A stretch of 64,000 nucleotides of DNA from Odiellus spinosus (Eukaryota; Arthropoda; Arachnida; Opiliones; Phalangiidae): contig OY987227.1 in NCBI GenBank assembly GCA_963920705.1, forward strand, positions 5,939,143-6,003,142. The letters run 5' to 3'. Below the pieces are notes generated by a model, which was not told the DNA's origin, ran no database searches, and saw only the letters and a program-made list of their open reading frames with translations. Positions 51,710-63,310 of this stretch are shown here, piece after piece. The translations under genes and the position numbers were made by a program. Positions within the stretch are counted from its first letter, which is position 1. Every line of letters begins with the position of its first letter.

Positions 51710-53206
51710 ATGCAACTATTTCTCCTTAAATTAAATTTTCTTTGCGCAGCTTCGCTTTTGGTCGCGGCGCAATCCCAGGATCAAGGTAAAGTAATATTTA
51801 TTTTCAACGGATTAAAAAGATAGCTTAACGTTTTACGTAAATTAATAAAGTTGCAAATTCGAACGAGTTAGTCATCAGATGTAATTTGGAATCGACGGAA
51901 AATGTTCCCGCTTGGGGTAAGATATATTTAAAGATCAATTATAGCCTATACTTTCGCGAAATCGTTTAAATAATAAATTTAATTATACTGTCGCGAAATT
52001 CACAAAAATTGGTCCCCTTTCTATTGTTTAAATTAATTTCAAAATCTTGATTACGTTTGAACTTCATTGTTTCGTGAAATAGGATGAACCCAACCTTCAA
52101 GATTATAGATTTCTCATCATTTTCTAGCGGAATCGCTCACACCATCTAGTGACGTTTAAAAGAAATTCTGCTATTAATAATAATAATACGATTGGCCCAA
52201 ATTTAGTCTAACTGAAATTCAAACCTAACCAAAGTACGGAATTTAAATTAAGCGTGGCAAAGTGTCGCCTGAAAATTTCTGTAACATTCCTATTTTAGAA
52301 AATTTTGCGCGCAGATTTTGAAAATAAATTTAAAAGCCGTTACCCCAACTTTCATATTTTTTATATTTATGTCCAATTTAAAATTAAGGCTCTTCAATAT
52401 GCGGTAATTTGAGTTTCGTGTCGAGGAGAGAATGGGAAAGCGGCTGGGCCAACTCCTACGACGATAGTCAGGATTTGCAACTTCCGGTTCAATACGTCAT
52501 CGTTCACGATATTCAAAGAGAAACACCCGCCTGCAAGACCCGATTACAATGCCTACGTTCTATGAGAAGCGTACTAAAATACGACACGAGCAGTCATCAA
52601 GGTAAGGTCAACCAAAATTGGCCCATTCCACCGGGTGTTATATTTATAGCGTTAGTTTTTTCACTAATTTGATTGGAGGCTCGAGATCTACGCGACCAAT
52701 CCGGTGTAATTCGTTAAAAGAGTGTCAGTCGTGACGTCAAAACGGGCGCTAGGATAATAATTCTTTGATTTATTCGAACGCTTACGCAGGTAAATCGGAT
52801 ATCCGTTATAATTGGGTGATCGGAGGAGACGGTCGAGTGTACGAGGGCAAAGGTTGGGGTTATCGAGCGGATCACGTCGGAGACAAAATGGACCCCAAGT
52901 CCGTGTCCGTCGGAATTCTGGGTTCCTACGAAAAAGATCTACTTCCGGAGAAAACCGAATGTATAACGCTAAATCTCATAGCTTGCGGAGTCTCCAGAGT
53001 AATTACGAAGTTCGATTAATTACTAACAGATATTAATCGATTAAAATAAATTATTTTCGTGGCAGGGTATAATTAGTCGTAACTATACGCTTCACGGACA
53101 CACCGACGTCGCTTGCACCAGCTGTCCCGGAAAAATGTTAAAACAGCAACTCAAAAGTTGGCCCAGATATCGAGGCAAACTAGAAAACGAATATACTTGC
53201 AAATAA
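51710..53206 (+). CDS. PGRP: Secreted peptidoglycan recognition protein, predicted zinc amidase (5 exons)
   Basis: Exons by reading splice sites: 51710-51785, 51851-51916, 52389-52601, 52790-52998 and 53066-53206. All introns are GT/AG (65, 472, 188 and 67 bp); phases 1, 1, 1, 0 agree throughout. The product is 234 residues. Residues 1-20 are a signal peptide (MQLFLLKLNFLCAASLLVAA). Residues 21-55 form a short linker with Cys36 and Cys52. The PGRP/amidase-2 domain follows: FVSRREW (57-63), YVIVHD (83-88), a Cys96/Cys102 pair as in the conserved disulfide, IRYNWVIGGDGRVYEGKGW (123-141), DPKSVSVGILGSY (153-165), NLIACGV (180-186), NYTLHGHTDVACTSCPG (194-210). His87, Tyr125, His200 and Cys208 match the zinc ligands of catalytic PGRPs, so cleavage of the muramoyl-alanine bond of bacterial peptidoglycan is predicted. 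The usual second His of the HH[TS] motif is Asp88. The ATG has A at -3. Exon 2 and the 52389 acceptor are the least certain parts. Confidence 0.9.
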
Positions 53207-53207
53207 A
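53202..53207 (+). terminator. AATAAA poly(A) signal overlapping the PGRP stop codon
   Basis: AATAAA at 53202-53207 contains the TAA stop (53204-53206). A T-rich tract with TCTTTTTTTCTT follows at about 53218-53231, a plausible downstream element. If used, the 3' UTR would be only some 15-30 bases long. Confidence 0.6.
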
Positions 53208-53920
53208 ATCATTCCTTTCATCTTTTTTTCTTACTAATTGTCTCGTTACTTCGTCAGCGTTTGTATTTCAATCAATTTTAATTCAAGGTAACCGTCGTTA
53301 CTGACCAAATATATGATTTACTTCGCAAATTCCCGAATTCTATAGGTCAATTAAAACGCCTTGAATGACATTTTGAATGACCAAAAAAAAGAAGTCGCTA
53401 TCTACATCTATAGTTGAAAAACCACGACGTAATTCAAGATTCAATATATAATAAATATTCAATATATTATCACAAATATTTTTATATTCAAATAAACGAT
53501 CTTTAAGTTGTCTTAAATTTAAATCAAAAGATTAAATTAGAGGATTTCGGTTTGGAGTGTCGCGCTTTGCCGATGATGGCGCGAGGTTCCCCAGCAGTTT
53601 CCCTATAGAAACACATATTTCAAACCTAAGTTGAGCTACTCTCGAGGAGAGCTTCGAATGGTAGTCAAAAGCCAGACTATACTTTCATAGACATTTGGGA
53701 GTAGTCTCCTATAACCCCCCGGCTTTCACAATGGTATACTATTAGAGTGAAATAATACCAGAGACTTAGTAATCGATAGAAAGGACCTTGTTTCAGCAGA
53801 GCTCGCGAGATTAAAGCGGGAAATTTAAACATTAAAGTACCGTTTCCATTGGAATTGTCGCGTCGAAACCAAGGAGCAATTAGAATCGCCCTAATGTTAT
53901 TTACTACACCATCGAAGTTC
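53207..53920. other. Intergenic region after PGRP
   Basis: No gene is recognised. AT-rich sequence runs up to the foldback-like element. Confidence 0.4.
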
Positions 53921-53928
53921 ATTGATAC

Positions 53929-54549
53929 GGTTTGCGTCCGCTTGCGCAGTTTCCCACTTGCGCATTTCCATTTGCGCGGTTCCCATTTGCGCAGTTTTCC
54001 ATTTGCGCAGTTTGCCATTCGAGCTGTCCACAAGAGAGACAGGCTAGTTCGAGTGATTAACTAACATAAAGTAACTTATAATATAACAAGAGGGACAGGC
54101 TAGTTCGAGTGATTACCTAACCTAACGTAACCTAACATAACCTGCAAATGAACAGTGTGTAAATGGAAAAAGCGCAAATGGAAACCTGCGGAAACGGAAA
54201 ACTGCGCAAATGAAAACCTGCGGAAACGGAAAACTGCACAAATGAAACTGCGCAAATGAAAAACTGCGCAAATGAAAAACTGCGCAAATGAAACTGCGCA
54301 AATGAAACTGCGCAAATGAAAAACTGCGCAAATGAAAAACTGCGCAAATGAAAAACTGCGCAAATGAAAAACTGCGCAAATGAAAAACTGCGCAAATGAA
54401 AAACTGCGCAAATGAAAAACTGCGCAAATGAAAAACTGCGCAAATGAAAAACTACGCAAATGAAAAACTGCGCAAATGAAAAACTGCGCAAATGAAAAAC
54501 TACGCAAAAGGAAATGCGCTTGTGGGAACTGCGCAATTGGAACCTTACC
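53929..54549. mobile_element. Foldback-like element with 16-bp repeat arms, copy 1
   Basis: The left end starts GGTTTGCGTCCGCTTGCGCA; the right end, inverted, reads GGTAAGGTTCCAATTGCGCA. Flanks ATTGATAC (53921-53928) and ACTGATAC (54550-54557) match 7 of 8, a likely 8-bp target duplication. The right arm is roughly 18-20 tandem units of TGCGCAAATGAAAAAC (16 bp, some 13 bp); the left arm has five units in the opposite orientation. The middle holds two direct copies of GACAGGCTAGTTCGAGTGAT and CCTAACCTAACG-like words. The 16-bp period makes frames of a 16-residue repeat (FSFAQFFICAVFHLRS-like) on the minus strand; these are not genes. Confidence 0.85.
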
Positions 54550-54636
54550 ACTGATACGGGCTAGAAAACTTTAGTAAAGCGAGAAAGAGATTACTTTGTT
54601 GACGGTATTTAAAAATCGAGCTAGGATTTCTTTCGG

Positions 54637-55180
54637 TTTAAAGGGAGAATGCAACCTAACAACGATTACTTATCGTTTAAATTGGTTTAAAATATTTACA
54701 AACAAATATTAAACTAGAAATCAGTTTCAGGGTGACCAGGGAAAAAAAGGCTAATTATAGGAGAAAATAGGATTGAAAATTTAAAATTAAAGGAAATATA
54801 GGGTAAATAATAACGAAAATAAAGGAAAATAACAGCGAATTTATAGGAAAAAATAGGATATCTTTTAATACGCCGTTGATTTAATAATTTTACCACATAT
54901 TTATTGCTCTTTGATTTTATTTAAAATCTCAATCTCGTCTTTTTTTGACTCAATGTCTTAGGTGGGAATTTATTATTTTTGAGAAATTTTAAATTATACT
55001 TTTATTTGAAAATGAATAACCTGATAACCGAAAAAAGTGAAAAAATATGAAAATATAGGAGAAAACCTTCAATTATAGGAATTTATAGGAAGGCATTGAA
55101 AAAATAGGAAATATAGGAAGTCTGGTCACCCTGCAGTTTAAAACTTACTCGGAAAATAGAAATCCAAATCGAAAATTCTA
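54637..55180. mobile_element. TTAAAGGGAGAATG family, copy 2, with nested insertion
   Basis: It starts TTTAAAGGGAGAATGCAACC and follows the copy at 48563 through ATCGTTTAAAT and AAATATTAAACTAGAAAT. It is split by the hAT-like element at 54728-55133 and resumes at CAGTTTAAAAC after 55134. The right boundary is uncertain. Confidence 0.55.
54728..55133. mobile_element. hAT-like element nested in a palindromic element
   Basis: The perfect inverted ends are CAGGGTGACCAG and CTGGTCACCCTG. The direct repeat CAGTTT flanks both sides (54722-54727 and 55134-55139). The interior is AT-rich with many ATAGGAAATATAGGA-like words in both arms. It is 406 bp and has no coding frame. Confidence 0.85.
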
Positions 55181-58100
55181 AACTGAATTCCAAAAACTAC
55201 TTTTATCTCTATGGGTATTTAAAATGGAGTATCAATCCGCTGCCCAACTTTTATCGCGTTGCTTTAAAACTGTTCAGTTTGAATTAACGATAGTATACGT
55301 GTCAAGATCGCGATTAAAGGAAAAGATCAACGTAGCCATATTTTTTCATACCTTTATTAAAAATAATTGATTGTTTTATACGCGTGAATGTCGGGGGAAG
55401 AAGCGTTCTATTAGTAAACGACGATTGGCTAGCGAACCATCTTAATAAATAAATGATGATTAAAACATTAACTCGTCCTATTGGAAAAAGGGCGGTACAT
55501 AGTTCATTAAAAATGATTTTAATTCAGGCGGCCGGGCAGTTCTTTTCCTTTAAAAATAAAGTATCGTGTTTCTCGTAACGTAATAGAGAATGGAAAAAGA
55601 GCTTAAGATTTATAAGGGAGAGAGCGAAGTATCCTCCACGCGGGAATTCCACATAATTTACTTCTAATTAAGGGGCGTAAATTATTTCTCAAATTCGAGT
55701 CCGCGTATATACTTGACAACTAAATACCACCAACCGATAAAAAATACTCCAGGCGCAAAGTTCGCTTTCAAAAAATATATCCACCTAGAAATTTTCAACC
55801 AGGGGAAGATGTGAAGGGAAAGAAGTGGGGTTGATATAAATATAAAATAATAAAGAGACGAGCGTCTTTCAAAGAAGGGACGTGGCGAACCTATTTCGCC
55901 AAAAACATCTAATTTATTTCGAGATTTTGAAAAATTACGCCAATGTATATAAGTATCTTTTCAAGATAGGATACTTTCGAGTTTAGAAAAACTAAAAAAA
56001 ATGTATGAAAAGTTTTATAACTTCATTAAGTCTAGTTTGGTTTTACGGTAGCGGCTGCGGCGACTATATAGGGGGTTAAAACTCTCGAAAAATGTATTGA
56101 AACGCTCGAAGCGTTAGGGTACGTGCTCATAAATGTACTTATCGTCATTAAGAGTCTTTCAATGGTTAAAATAACATTTCCCAAAATGACCAACGAGTTA
56201 TAAAGATTGCCGCCGCCGCCATTAGGACACCAAAGCTTCATCCGCGCGCGAAGAGAAAAAATTAACAAGAAGAAGAAGAAAAAGATCAATTTTTCATCCT
56301 ACGAAATATTTTACACGTGTAAGAGTTGATTTCGTAAGAAGGGCGCCCCAATATTAAAGGGAAAATGACACGCCCAAATAAAATTTAAAAAAAAGCAAAC
56401 GTATTTGAAGTTAATTCCATCCTTACCAGCTAGGGCAGGATTAGCCCAAGGGCGTTCGACTATTAGATGTATTGATATCTTATTGAATTAAAATCTTTCG
56501 TGTTGGATCAAGTTCGTTTTTGAAATTAAGGAGCGGATATTATCTCCACCCAGCGATACCAATTTATTTTTAATATTATTCGCGTAGAAAATTAATAAAA
56601 AGTACTAGCCAATGATCACTCGTTTAATCCCACTAATTATAAGTTAAACCAATCAAAATTTGTTTCATTTTGGCCTAAACCAATCAGAAAAGACGACTAT
56701 TATACCATAATTTGATAGAAAAATGGGCGTGTTACGAAAATAAGGTATCGCATTATTTTTGAAAGGATTTAACGACGAGGTTAAATTTGTTTCATCATCA
56801 CTTTTTATTTTCGTTCGTGTTGCCAATTTCCGCGGACGTCTCTTTTTTCGCTAATTCCAAAAGCATAGAGGATTGTGGTTAGGGGGTTAGGGGGTTCCTT
56901 CTTAAATTAATGATCTTCCATTTCCAAATGTTGCTAGAGAAGCGTTTCTTCATTCTTATATTTATAAGATTTTTTTTCCGCGCCGCGATTCGTGCTACAG
57001 CCCGCGCCGAATACAATTTTAACTCTCTAAGAGTATTAAATATATTAAATATATAAAAAACCCCGCGGGAATAATAATAAGAAAAAAAACCACTCATTTT
57101 CGGCTAATGGTTATTAAGTTTTATACATTTTTTTATAGGGGAGAAGAAAGGGGGGGGGAAGTAGATGTTTCGTGATTTAATTTCTAAAACCCAAATTGAA
57201 TGTTCGAGTAATGACGCGTTACTTTCGGAGCTTAATGGTACCATACCAGGCCGCGCCGGTGTGCCGAGAGCTTTTTGAATAATTAATGAAGATATCTTAA
57301 TCAATTTGAAAAGCTCGCCGCCAAGGCTTCGAAAACCTATTTATTTTATTTATTTGTTGATTTATTTAGGGTGTTTATCGTATTTAGTTGATAGACTCTA
57401 GTGTAGATGGCGCGACAGGTTTCAGGAAAAAAAAACGGTGGAATCGTATCGATTTTTTGTAAGATTTTATTCCGATTTAGAGGAGGAATTGTTTATGGTG
57501 GGAGCTATTAATGACACTATTTGCCCCCAAAGTTCGCTAGCTTTGATAGTGCCGAGTCTTACCATTATGGCGACCTCTATTTGACCTAAAAAGGGAGAAA
57601 GACGCTTGTTTCGCAATTCGGCTCATAGGTGGCGCCTCTACATTAGGATCAGGCTCAAATCGGACTCAATTTTCCCTTCATAACACTCCCTCCTCCAAGA
57701 TTCCGCTCAGATCCAAAATACCCCCAGGGAAATGACTTCGATGTTTCAAAATAATGGTGGCGAAATCCATTTCAAATTTGGTAGTTTTAAGATATGTTTT
57801 GATAAAAACGGAAATTTTGTTTGTTGAAGAAATTGGAGATTTGCTTTTTAAGATTTTTGAGATTTTGATCAAATAAATTTGAGATATTTATGTTTTCGGT
57901 AATTGTTTTGCCAAATTAAGGTAATCTCGAGGGTAACTCGCTTGATGTTATATTTCCGGAAGGTATAAAAGAGGTATACTAAAATTAGAGGTATTCTAAA
58001 ATATCTAAAGGCAGAGCTGCAAAGGTTCGTATTTTCCCACGAGTTAAAATTCGTAATAACAATATCGTTGATATCATTTCCATTCGCTTACCCGTTATTA

Positions 58101-58445
58101 ACGCAAGCGAATAAACTAATGAAAGTATGGCTATAAGAATAAGAGCGAAATAATTACCACGACGCCTTGGAATCTCGTCCATTGATCCGTTGTTTCGATT
58201 GATTAGAAAAATTGGGCTTCGATCCAATTTGGCGCTCCGCTTTTGAAGTTTCCGTCGAGATATATATTGGCGAAATATGCCAAACGATTTTCGAGAATGA
58301 AATGTTGGCGGCTTTTCATTCATTCCAAAATTCTTGGGTGAAGGGCCCTTTTTGTTCTAGCGTCGCCTTCCAACGGATCGACAAAAAACACGGACCAATA
58401 TCCTTTTCCAAACGTCACTCTCGAAGGAACGAACAAAATGTGGCC

Positions 58446-58484
<39 letters not shown>

Positions 58485-58600
58485 GTTATTGACAGTTCAT
58501 ATTCGCTGCATCTAGATACAATTTAAATCACTATCACTATATAGGAGTTATGATTTTCTAATAAAATACGAAATAGGCCTATCTGTTTTAAGCCTATTAA
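55181..58600. other. Intergenic region, no gene recognised
   Basis: AT-rich sequence with no recognised exon. A TTAAAGGGAAAATGACACGCC word near 56357 resembles the TTAAAGGGAGAATG family start. A poly-A run (31 A) lies at 58452-58482. Confidence 0.4.
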
Positions 58601-58885
58601 CTAAAGCCACGTTCGTACTAACTTCCTCGGAATAGCGATTCAAACCGATTCAAAACGTTAAGTCGCACGAAAGGGACGCAGTTTCTCTGACATTGATTTC
58701 TAGTGTCTGCTTCGAGAACCAGTTACTGATTCAGCTTCAACTAACTACGCATGAGACTTTGGTAAGCCGATTTATAAAGATGGCGTACATAAAATAGATT
58801 CTGGGTGTTGTAAATCGGTTTGAAGATCGTTTCGGTATGGCAGTTTGAAATCGATTTGGATAGGTTAGGGCGAACGTAGCTTTAG
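58601..58885. mobile_element. ACGTTCACAC-family inverted-repeat element
   Basis: The left end is CTAAAGCCACGTTCGTACTAA; the right end, inverted, is CTAAAGCTACGTTCGCCCTAA. The interior shares words with 61390-61930 (GATTTATAAAGAT, GTTTGAAATCGATTTGG, CTTCGAGAACCAGTT). It is 285 bp and non-coding. Confidence 0.7.
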
Positions 58886-61389
58886 AGTCATATATCGTGG
58901 AAACTAAGTCCAAATTTGCTCTAAATTCTTCAAGTTGAAAATCATATTTTCTCGCTCGAGAGTATAGCTTTTGATTGTACCAATTGTTACAAGATTTTAT
59001 GCTCAAAACCAGAAAAGAAGGCGACTTTAAAGGGGCTCCGGAAAATCATTTTGTGTAAAAATTACTCTCTGATGTTATTTTATTCGCGGTTTTATTATTT
59101 TTGAACGAGAACGGAAACGAGAGTTGAACTAATTCCGGACAGTTAATTGATTTACGAGCCTTGGTCGTTGACAGATCGTGAAAAGCTTTCTAATATCATT
59201 TTCTCGAGAGACACAAAAGTAGAAACTTAAAAAGAAAAACGACTTTGTTCCAAACGAATCTAGGAAAATATTTAACGCGTAATTTACTATTAAGGTTGTT
59301 TACGTTGAAATTCCCCGAAATTTTAGGCAGCTTCATTTTTATTTAAATCTTGAAAAGAATCTTTTATCGTGAGCTTAACAAAAGCCACCGCGGCTCGAGC
59401 CTCGCAGGCAATCCTCGGAGTTCCCTGGACCAACTATCTAGTCTATAAACAAAGGACAAAGACTAATTCATTCGGCGTTTTTTTCTGTTCCACGAAGCAA
59501 TTTCGCGGTCCGAGACTAAATTCGTAGAATAAACTTAACGCGTCGTCTAATAACTAACAAAACACGGCGATTTCGCCGTCTAATTCTATTTCGACACAGG
59601 GATCGCCTGTGTCCGCGCGCGCGATGCCAAATTGAGACCGTCCCGTCAATAGATTCTCTTCGGAAAACGTGTCCCGATGCCCAAACTTATTTTTTTACGT
59701 AACTTTAAAGGGATATTGAAACTCGAGTAAATTAATACGCCAAGTTACTCAGCGTGAGATTACATAGCTTTGACTGTACTATATCACGTGACTACGTAAC
59801 TGATTACGTATTTAGCATTACCAAAAGACTAGAGTTGAAGGAAAGCGCGTCGATGTTGCGGTAGAGATTGCCAAACCCCTTCAATCGTATCGTATCAGAT
59901 TCGCGCTTTCCTTTTTGGAAAATAAGAATATTTCTAATTTTCTTCGTCAATTGAGAGGAAACTTATTAAAATTTATTAGCGCCCAATATCCCTTTGAGAG
60001 CCCGTGAATAGTCGTCTTACTTATAATAGAATTTGGAAACGCGTATGGAATTTGGATGCCAAATGTTGACGCTAGAGCATCCCGCGTTTGGTCATTAGCG
60101 TTAGAACGTTACGCGCGGGCTAAATATACAAGGAGGCGATTTGTTCGTCGAGAACGACAGAGCAGGATATATATAAGGCTTCCTACCGGGCGCGGCATCG
60201 TACTGTTATATACGAAAAGCAAATATCTCGGATTCCTAGGCGTCCCGGAACGGAAAACTCTCGTAAGGTGAGACGACCAACGCGTAACCTATAGCCTGCC
60301 CATGCGCGCCAACATCAGCCCCGTCAACTACATAACCAAACTCCCCTGCTGGAATGTCTAGCCAGATATACCGCCAGTGTAAAGTACCAATATACGACGC
60401 TTCCTAATTCGAGAGATCCGTAGAGGAAGTTCCTCAACCGCGTAACCATCACGCGGCTTCTTGGCGTTACGCGTCCACGTTCGGACTAAAGCGAAATATC
60501 GTAACATAAATAGGGGGACATCGTATTCCCCATTGCCACCGTGCATTTTGACCTCGATTTTGACCCCTTACTGGAGAAGCGTTTGTAATGGCGAATATAA
60601 ACGACACCGAGGTACCTGGAGATAGGAGCCATTGATGTTTTAAAGGACAAATTATAACTGAAAAACACATTTTTAATTTCGCATTTATCCGTTAACGTTT
60701 ACGTTATCGGAAACTTAAGAAAAATAACTTCGTCTGCTCTGAAATTACAGAAAAAGGATGCCAATGAGCGTCCAATCATTACGAGAGAACGTCACGTTAA
60801 CGAAGCGCCCCATAAATTTTATGATTTCAAAGCCACAAATTTTGAACTCTCGCCATTTGAGGGTTAATGTAATTAATTATCAAAAAACATCAATAAGTAG
60901 CGAAATAAATTCGAGTCGGATTTAATTCTAACTAATAGAACGCTCAAAATATTTTCACGGTCATTTTAAGAGTGTAGACCAATAAACTAAATACTTTAAA
61001 TATTTTGTAAGCAACAAACATTGAAGAATAAATGAACTTTAGGCGTTTTCCCTCGTTATTCTTATTGGCGTTGGTTCGACGCGCGCGTACGGGTGGGGGT
61101 GGTTGAGTATAGTCTTGGCGAAAACACGCAGCCTTGATCTTTCAAATTAGTCTCGAATCGAAGGAATTGACAGGACCGAGTTAACCGAAATATTTAAATA
61201 AAGAGCCGCCTCGTACGCTCGTTGTTGGGCCAACCATTCAAATCAACTTTACCGCCAGAAAAAAATTACGCAAATATTAATAAAATAAAAATCAGCTCTA
61301 TGCTTAAAATCACCTTGAATTTTTAGCGTCGAAACTATTATTTTAAGCCCCATTCGCGCGTTCTAACGAAGAAAAAACCGTCAAAACCA
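58886..61389. other. Intergenic region, no gene recognised
   Basis: A hairpin of about 100 bp lies at 59838-59916 (AAGGAAAGCGCG against CGCGCTTTCCTT). Short frames near 60056-60670 show no conserved features. Confidence 0.4.
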
Positions 61390-61688
61390 CTTTAGCCGCG
61401 TTCATACAAGGCATAGGAATCGATTTAAACCGTTTCAAAACGTTTCGCTAGAGTCACGTGAACGGGAAACCGTCTTTTCTCGAATCGATTTGATTTCACG
61501 AAACTGCTTCGGGAACCAGTTTCATACCGATTCGGTTTCAACAACCGATAGATGAAGCTACGATAAATCGATTTAGAAAGATAATGCGTGAACACGTGAG
61601 GCTTAAAACGATTCCTGGCGATTTAAATATCGGTTTGATTTTACCGTTTCAAATCGATTAAGAAATGCTAGTGTGAACGTGGCTTTTT
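61390..61688. mobile_element. ACGTTCACAC-family element, full copy
   Basis: The left end is TTAGCCGCGTTCATAC; the right end, inverted, is AAAGCCACGTTCACACTAG. The interior has several ATCGATTT words and GGGAACCAGTTTCATACCG. It is followed after about 40 bp by a second, left-truncated copy. Confidence 0.7.
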
Positions 61689-61726
61689 TTTCCAATCGAT
61701 GCCGCAGGTTGATTAACTCTACTAAG

Positions 61727-61930
61727 CTCGAAATCGATTTAAACCGTTTCAAAACGCGTGAACGAGAAACCGTCTATTCTCGAATCGATTTGATTTCTCG
61801 AGACTGCCTCGGAAAACAGTTTTGTACCGAATCGGTTGATAAATAAATCGATTTATAAGGATAACGCGTATATCGGTTTGATTTTACCGCTTCAAATCGA
61901 TTAAGAAATGCTAGTGTGACCTTAGCTTAA
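61727..61930. mobile_element. ACGTTCACAC-family element, left-truncated copy
   Basis: It begins ATCGATTTAAACCGTTTC, matching the interior of the copy at 61390, and ends GCTAGTGTGACCTTAGCTTA. Its last part, plus about 75 bp beyond (61853-62003), is found again at 63003-63172. Confidence 0.7.
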
Positions 61931-62728
61931 ATGTCGAATGAAAAGTACGACCTATCGCGTTAAATTCAAACTCAAACGTAGAAGTTGGGCTCTAGTCTGC
62001 GCGATATTAAGCGTTTCGTGGTCATACTTTACATATTTGTTTCCTCTTCAGTTACTCAAATTACATTTGGATCTCGAGGGAAATCAATGACAGAGTCGCT
62101 TTAAAAATCTCTCGATAAGACGATGGAAGATTAAAATTGCGTCTTTGATACAGTTTCTAAATTATCATTCAACTGACTTATTTCTCTAGGGAATTAAAAG
62201 TAGGAGCGTGCGCGTGGGGCTTGATTCCTCTTCGTTATCTCGCTTTCTTAGCGCCGATACAAAGTGATTTTGAAAATATATTTTAGACGGGTTATCTCTT
62301 TGTTCAATTGTAAGGCGCCGACGAGCCCCGAAAAACAGCGTTAAAAATTCATTTAGTATATAAGCCCCATAGCTCCCTATTTGATTATTATTATTATTCG
62401 AAATTGTATTTATCGAAGGCGGTATGGGGAGAAAAGAGCGTTGAAGACGAAGAGGCCAATTACTACTCGTTACGTTCCAACTACCTCGATTGATTTTAAT
62501 AAAGGAAATCTTTTTAATCGGTTCATCAAAATCTATCAAAGCCTCGCGCGGCGGTTAACAAGCGCTAAATTTCACCTTTATTTTGTTCCATGAACTATCT
62601 TTACCTTCGCGTCTTAAAGATGATAGAGATACTAGGTAGAGAGCCTTCGTACACGCCGTCAAATAGAGGTAAAAATCATTATATTCTGGTGTTAAAACCA
62701 CGTAAATTTATATTTCATACTGTATTTG
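61931..62728. other. Intergenic region
   Basis: The first 75 bp are part of the duplicated segment seen again at 63.1 kb. No gene is recognised in the rest. Confidence 0.4.
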
Positions 62729-62788
62729 TTAAAGGGAGAATGCAACATACTTAAGAGTGATTTTTAATCAATTCTTAATCGTTTAAAT

Positions 62789-63229
62789 GGTTTGCGTCCG
62801 CTTGCGCAGTTTCACACTTGCGCAGTAGTCATTTGCGCAGTTTGCCATTTGCGCAGTTTTCCATTTGCGCAGTTTGCCATTTGCGCAGTTTGCCATTTGC
62901 GCAGTTTGCCATTTGCGCAGTTTGCCATTTGCGCAAACAGAGGGACAGGCTAGTTCGAGTGATTAACTAACCTAACCTTACGTAACCTAACACAGCCTGC
63001 AAATCGGTTGATAAAGCAACAATAAATCGATTTATAAGGATAACGCGTATATCGGTTTGATTTTACCGCTTCAAATCGATTAAGAAATGCTAGTATGACC
63101 TTAGCTTAATTTTCGAATGAAATCGCGTTAAATTCAAACTCAAACGTAGAAGTTGGGCTGTAGTCTGCGCAAAAGGAAATGCGCTTGTGGGAACTGCGCA
63201 AAAGGGAACTGGGCAATTGGAACCTTACC
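62789..63229. mobile_element. Foldback-like element with 16-bp repeat arms, copy 2
   Basis: It begins GGTTTGCGTCCGCTTGCGCA, as copy 1 does, and ends with GGCAATTGGAACCTTACC. The target duplication is GTTTAAAT (62781-62788) and GTTTAAAC (63230-63237), 7 of 8. Here the left arm carries about eight TTGCGCAGTTTGCCAT units, while the long right-arm array of copy 1 is absent. In its place lies a segment of about 170 bp (63003-63172) copied from 61853-62003. Confidence 0.85.
63003..63172 (+). repeat. Segment duplicated from 61853-62003
   Basis: From AATCGGTTGATAAA to TAGTCTGCGC this segment follows 61853-62003 almost base for base. Differences are a few substitutions, a small insertion (GCAACA) and a 9-10-bp deletion. 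The left border (CTGCAAAT) and right border (CTGCGC) are words of the foldback element itself. Confidence 0.9.
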
Positions 63230-63310
63230 GTTTAAACACGCCTAATCAACCAGCAAAAAAAACTTACGAACAAATATTAAACTAGAAATAAATTTAAAGC
63301 TTAGCTGGAC

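Larger units (their letters stand above)
62729..63310. mobile_element. TTAAAGGGAGAATG family, copy 3, with nested foldback element
   Basis: It starts TTAAAGGGAGAATGCAAC, reaches TTCTTAATCGTTTAAAT, is interrupted by the foldback-like element 62789-63229, and resumes GTTTAAACACGCCTAATC then ATTAAACTAGAAATAAATTT, which matches the inverted right arm of the copy at 48563. Confidence 0.65.
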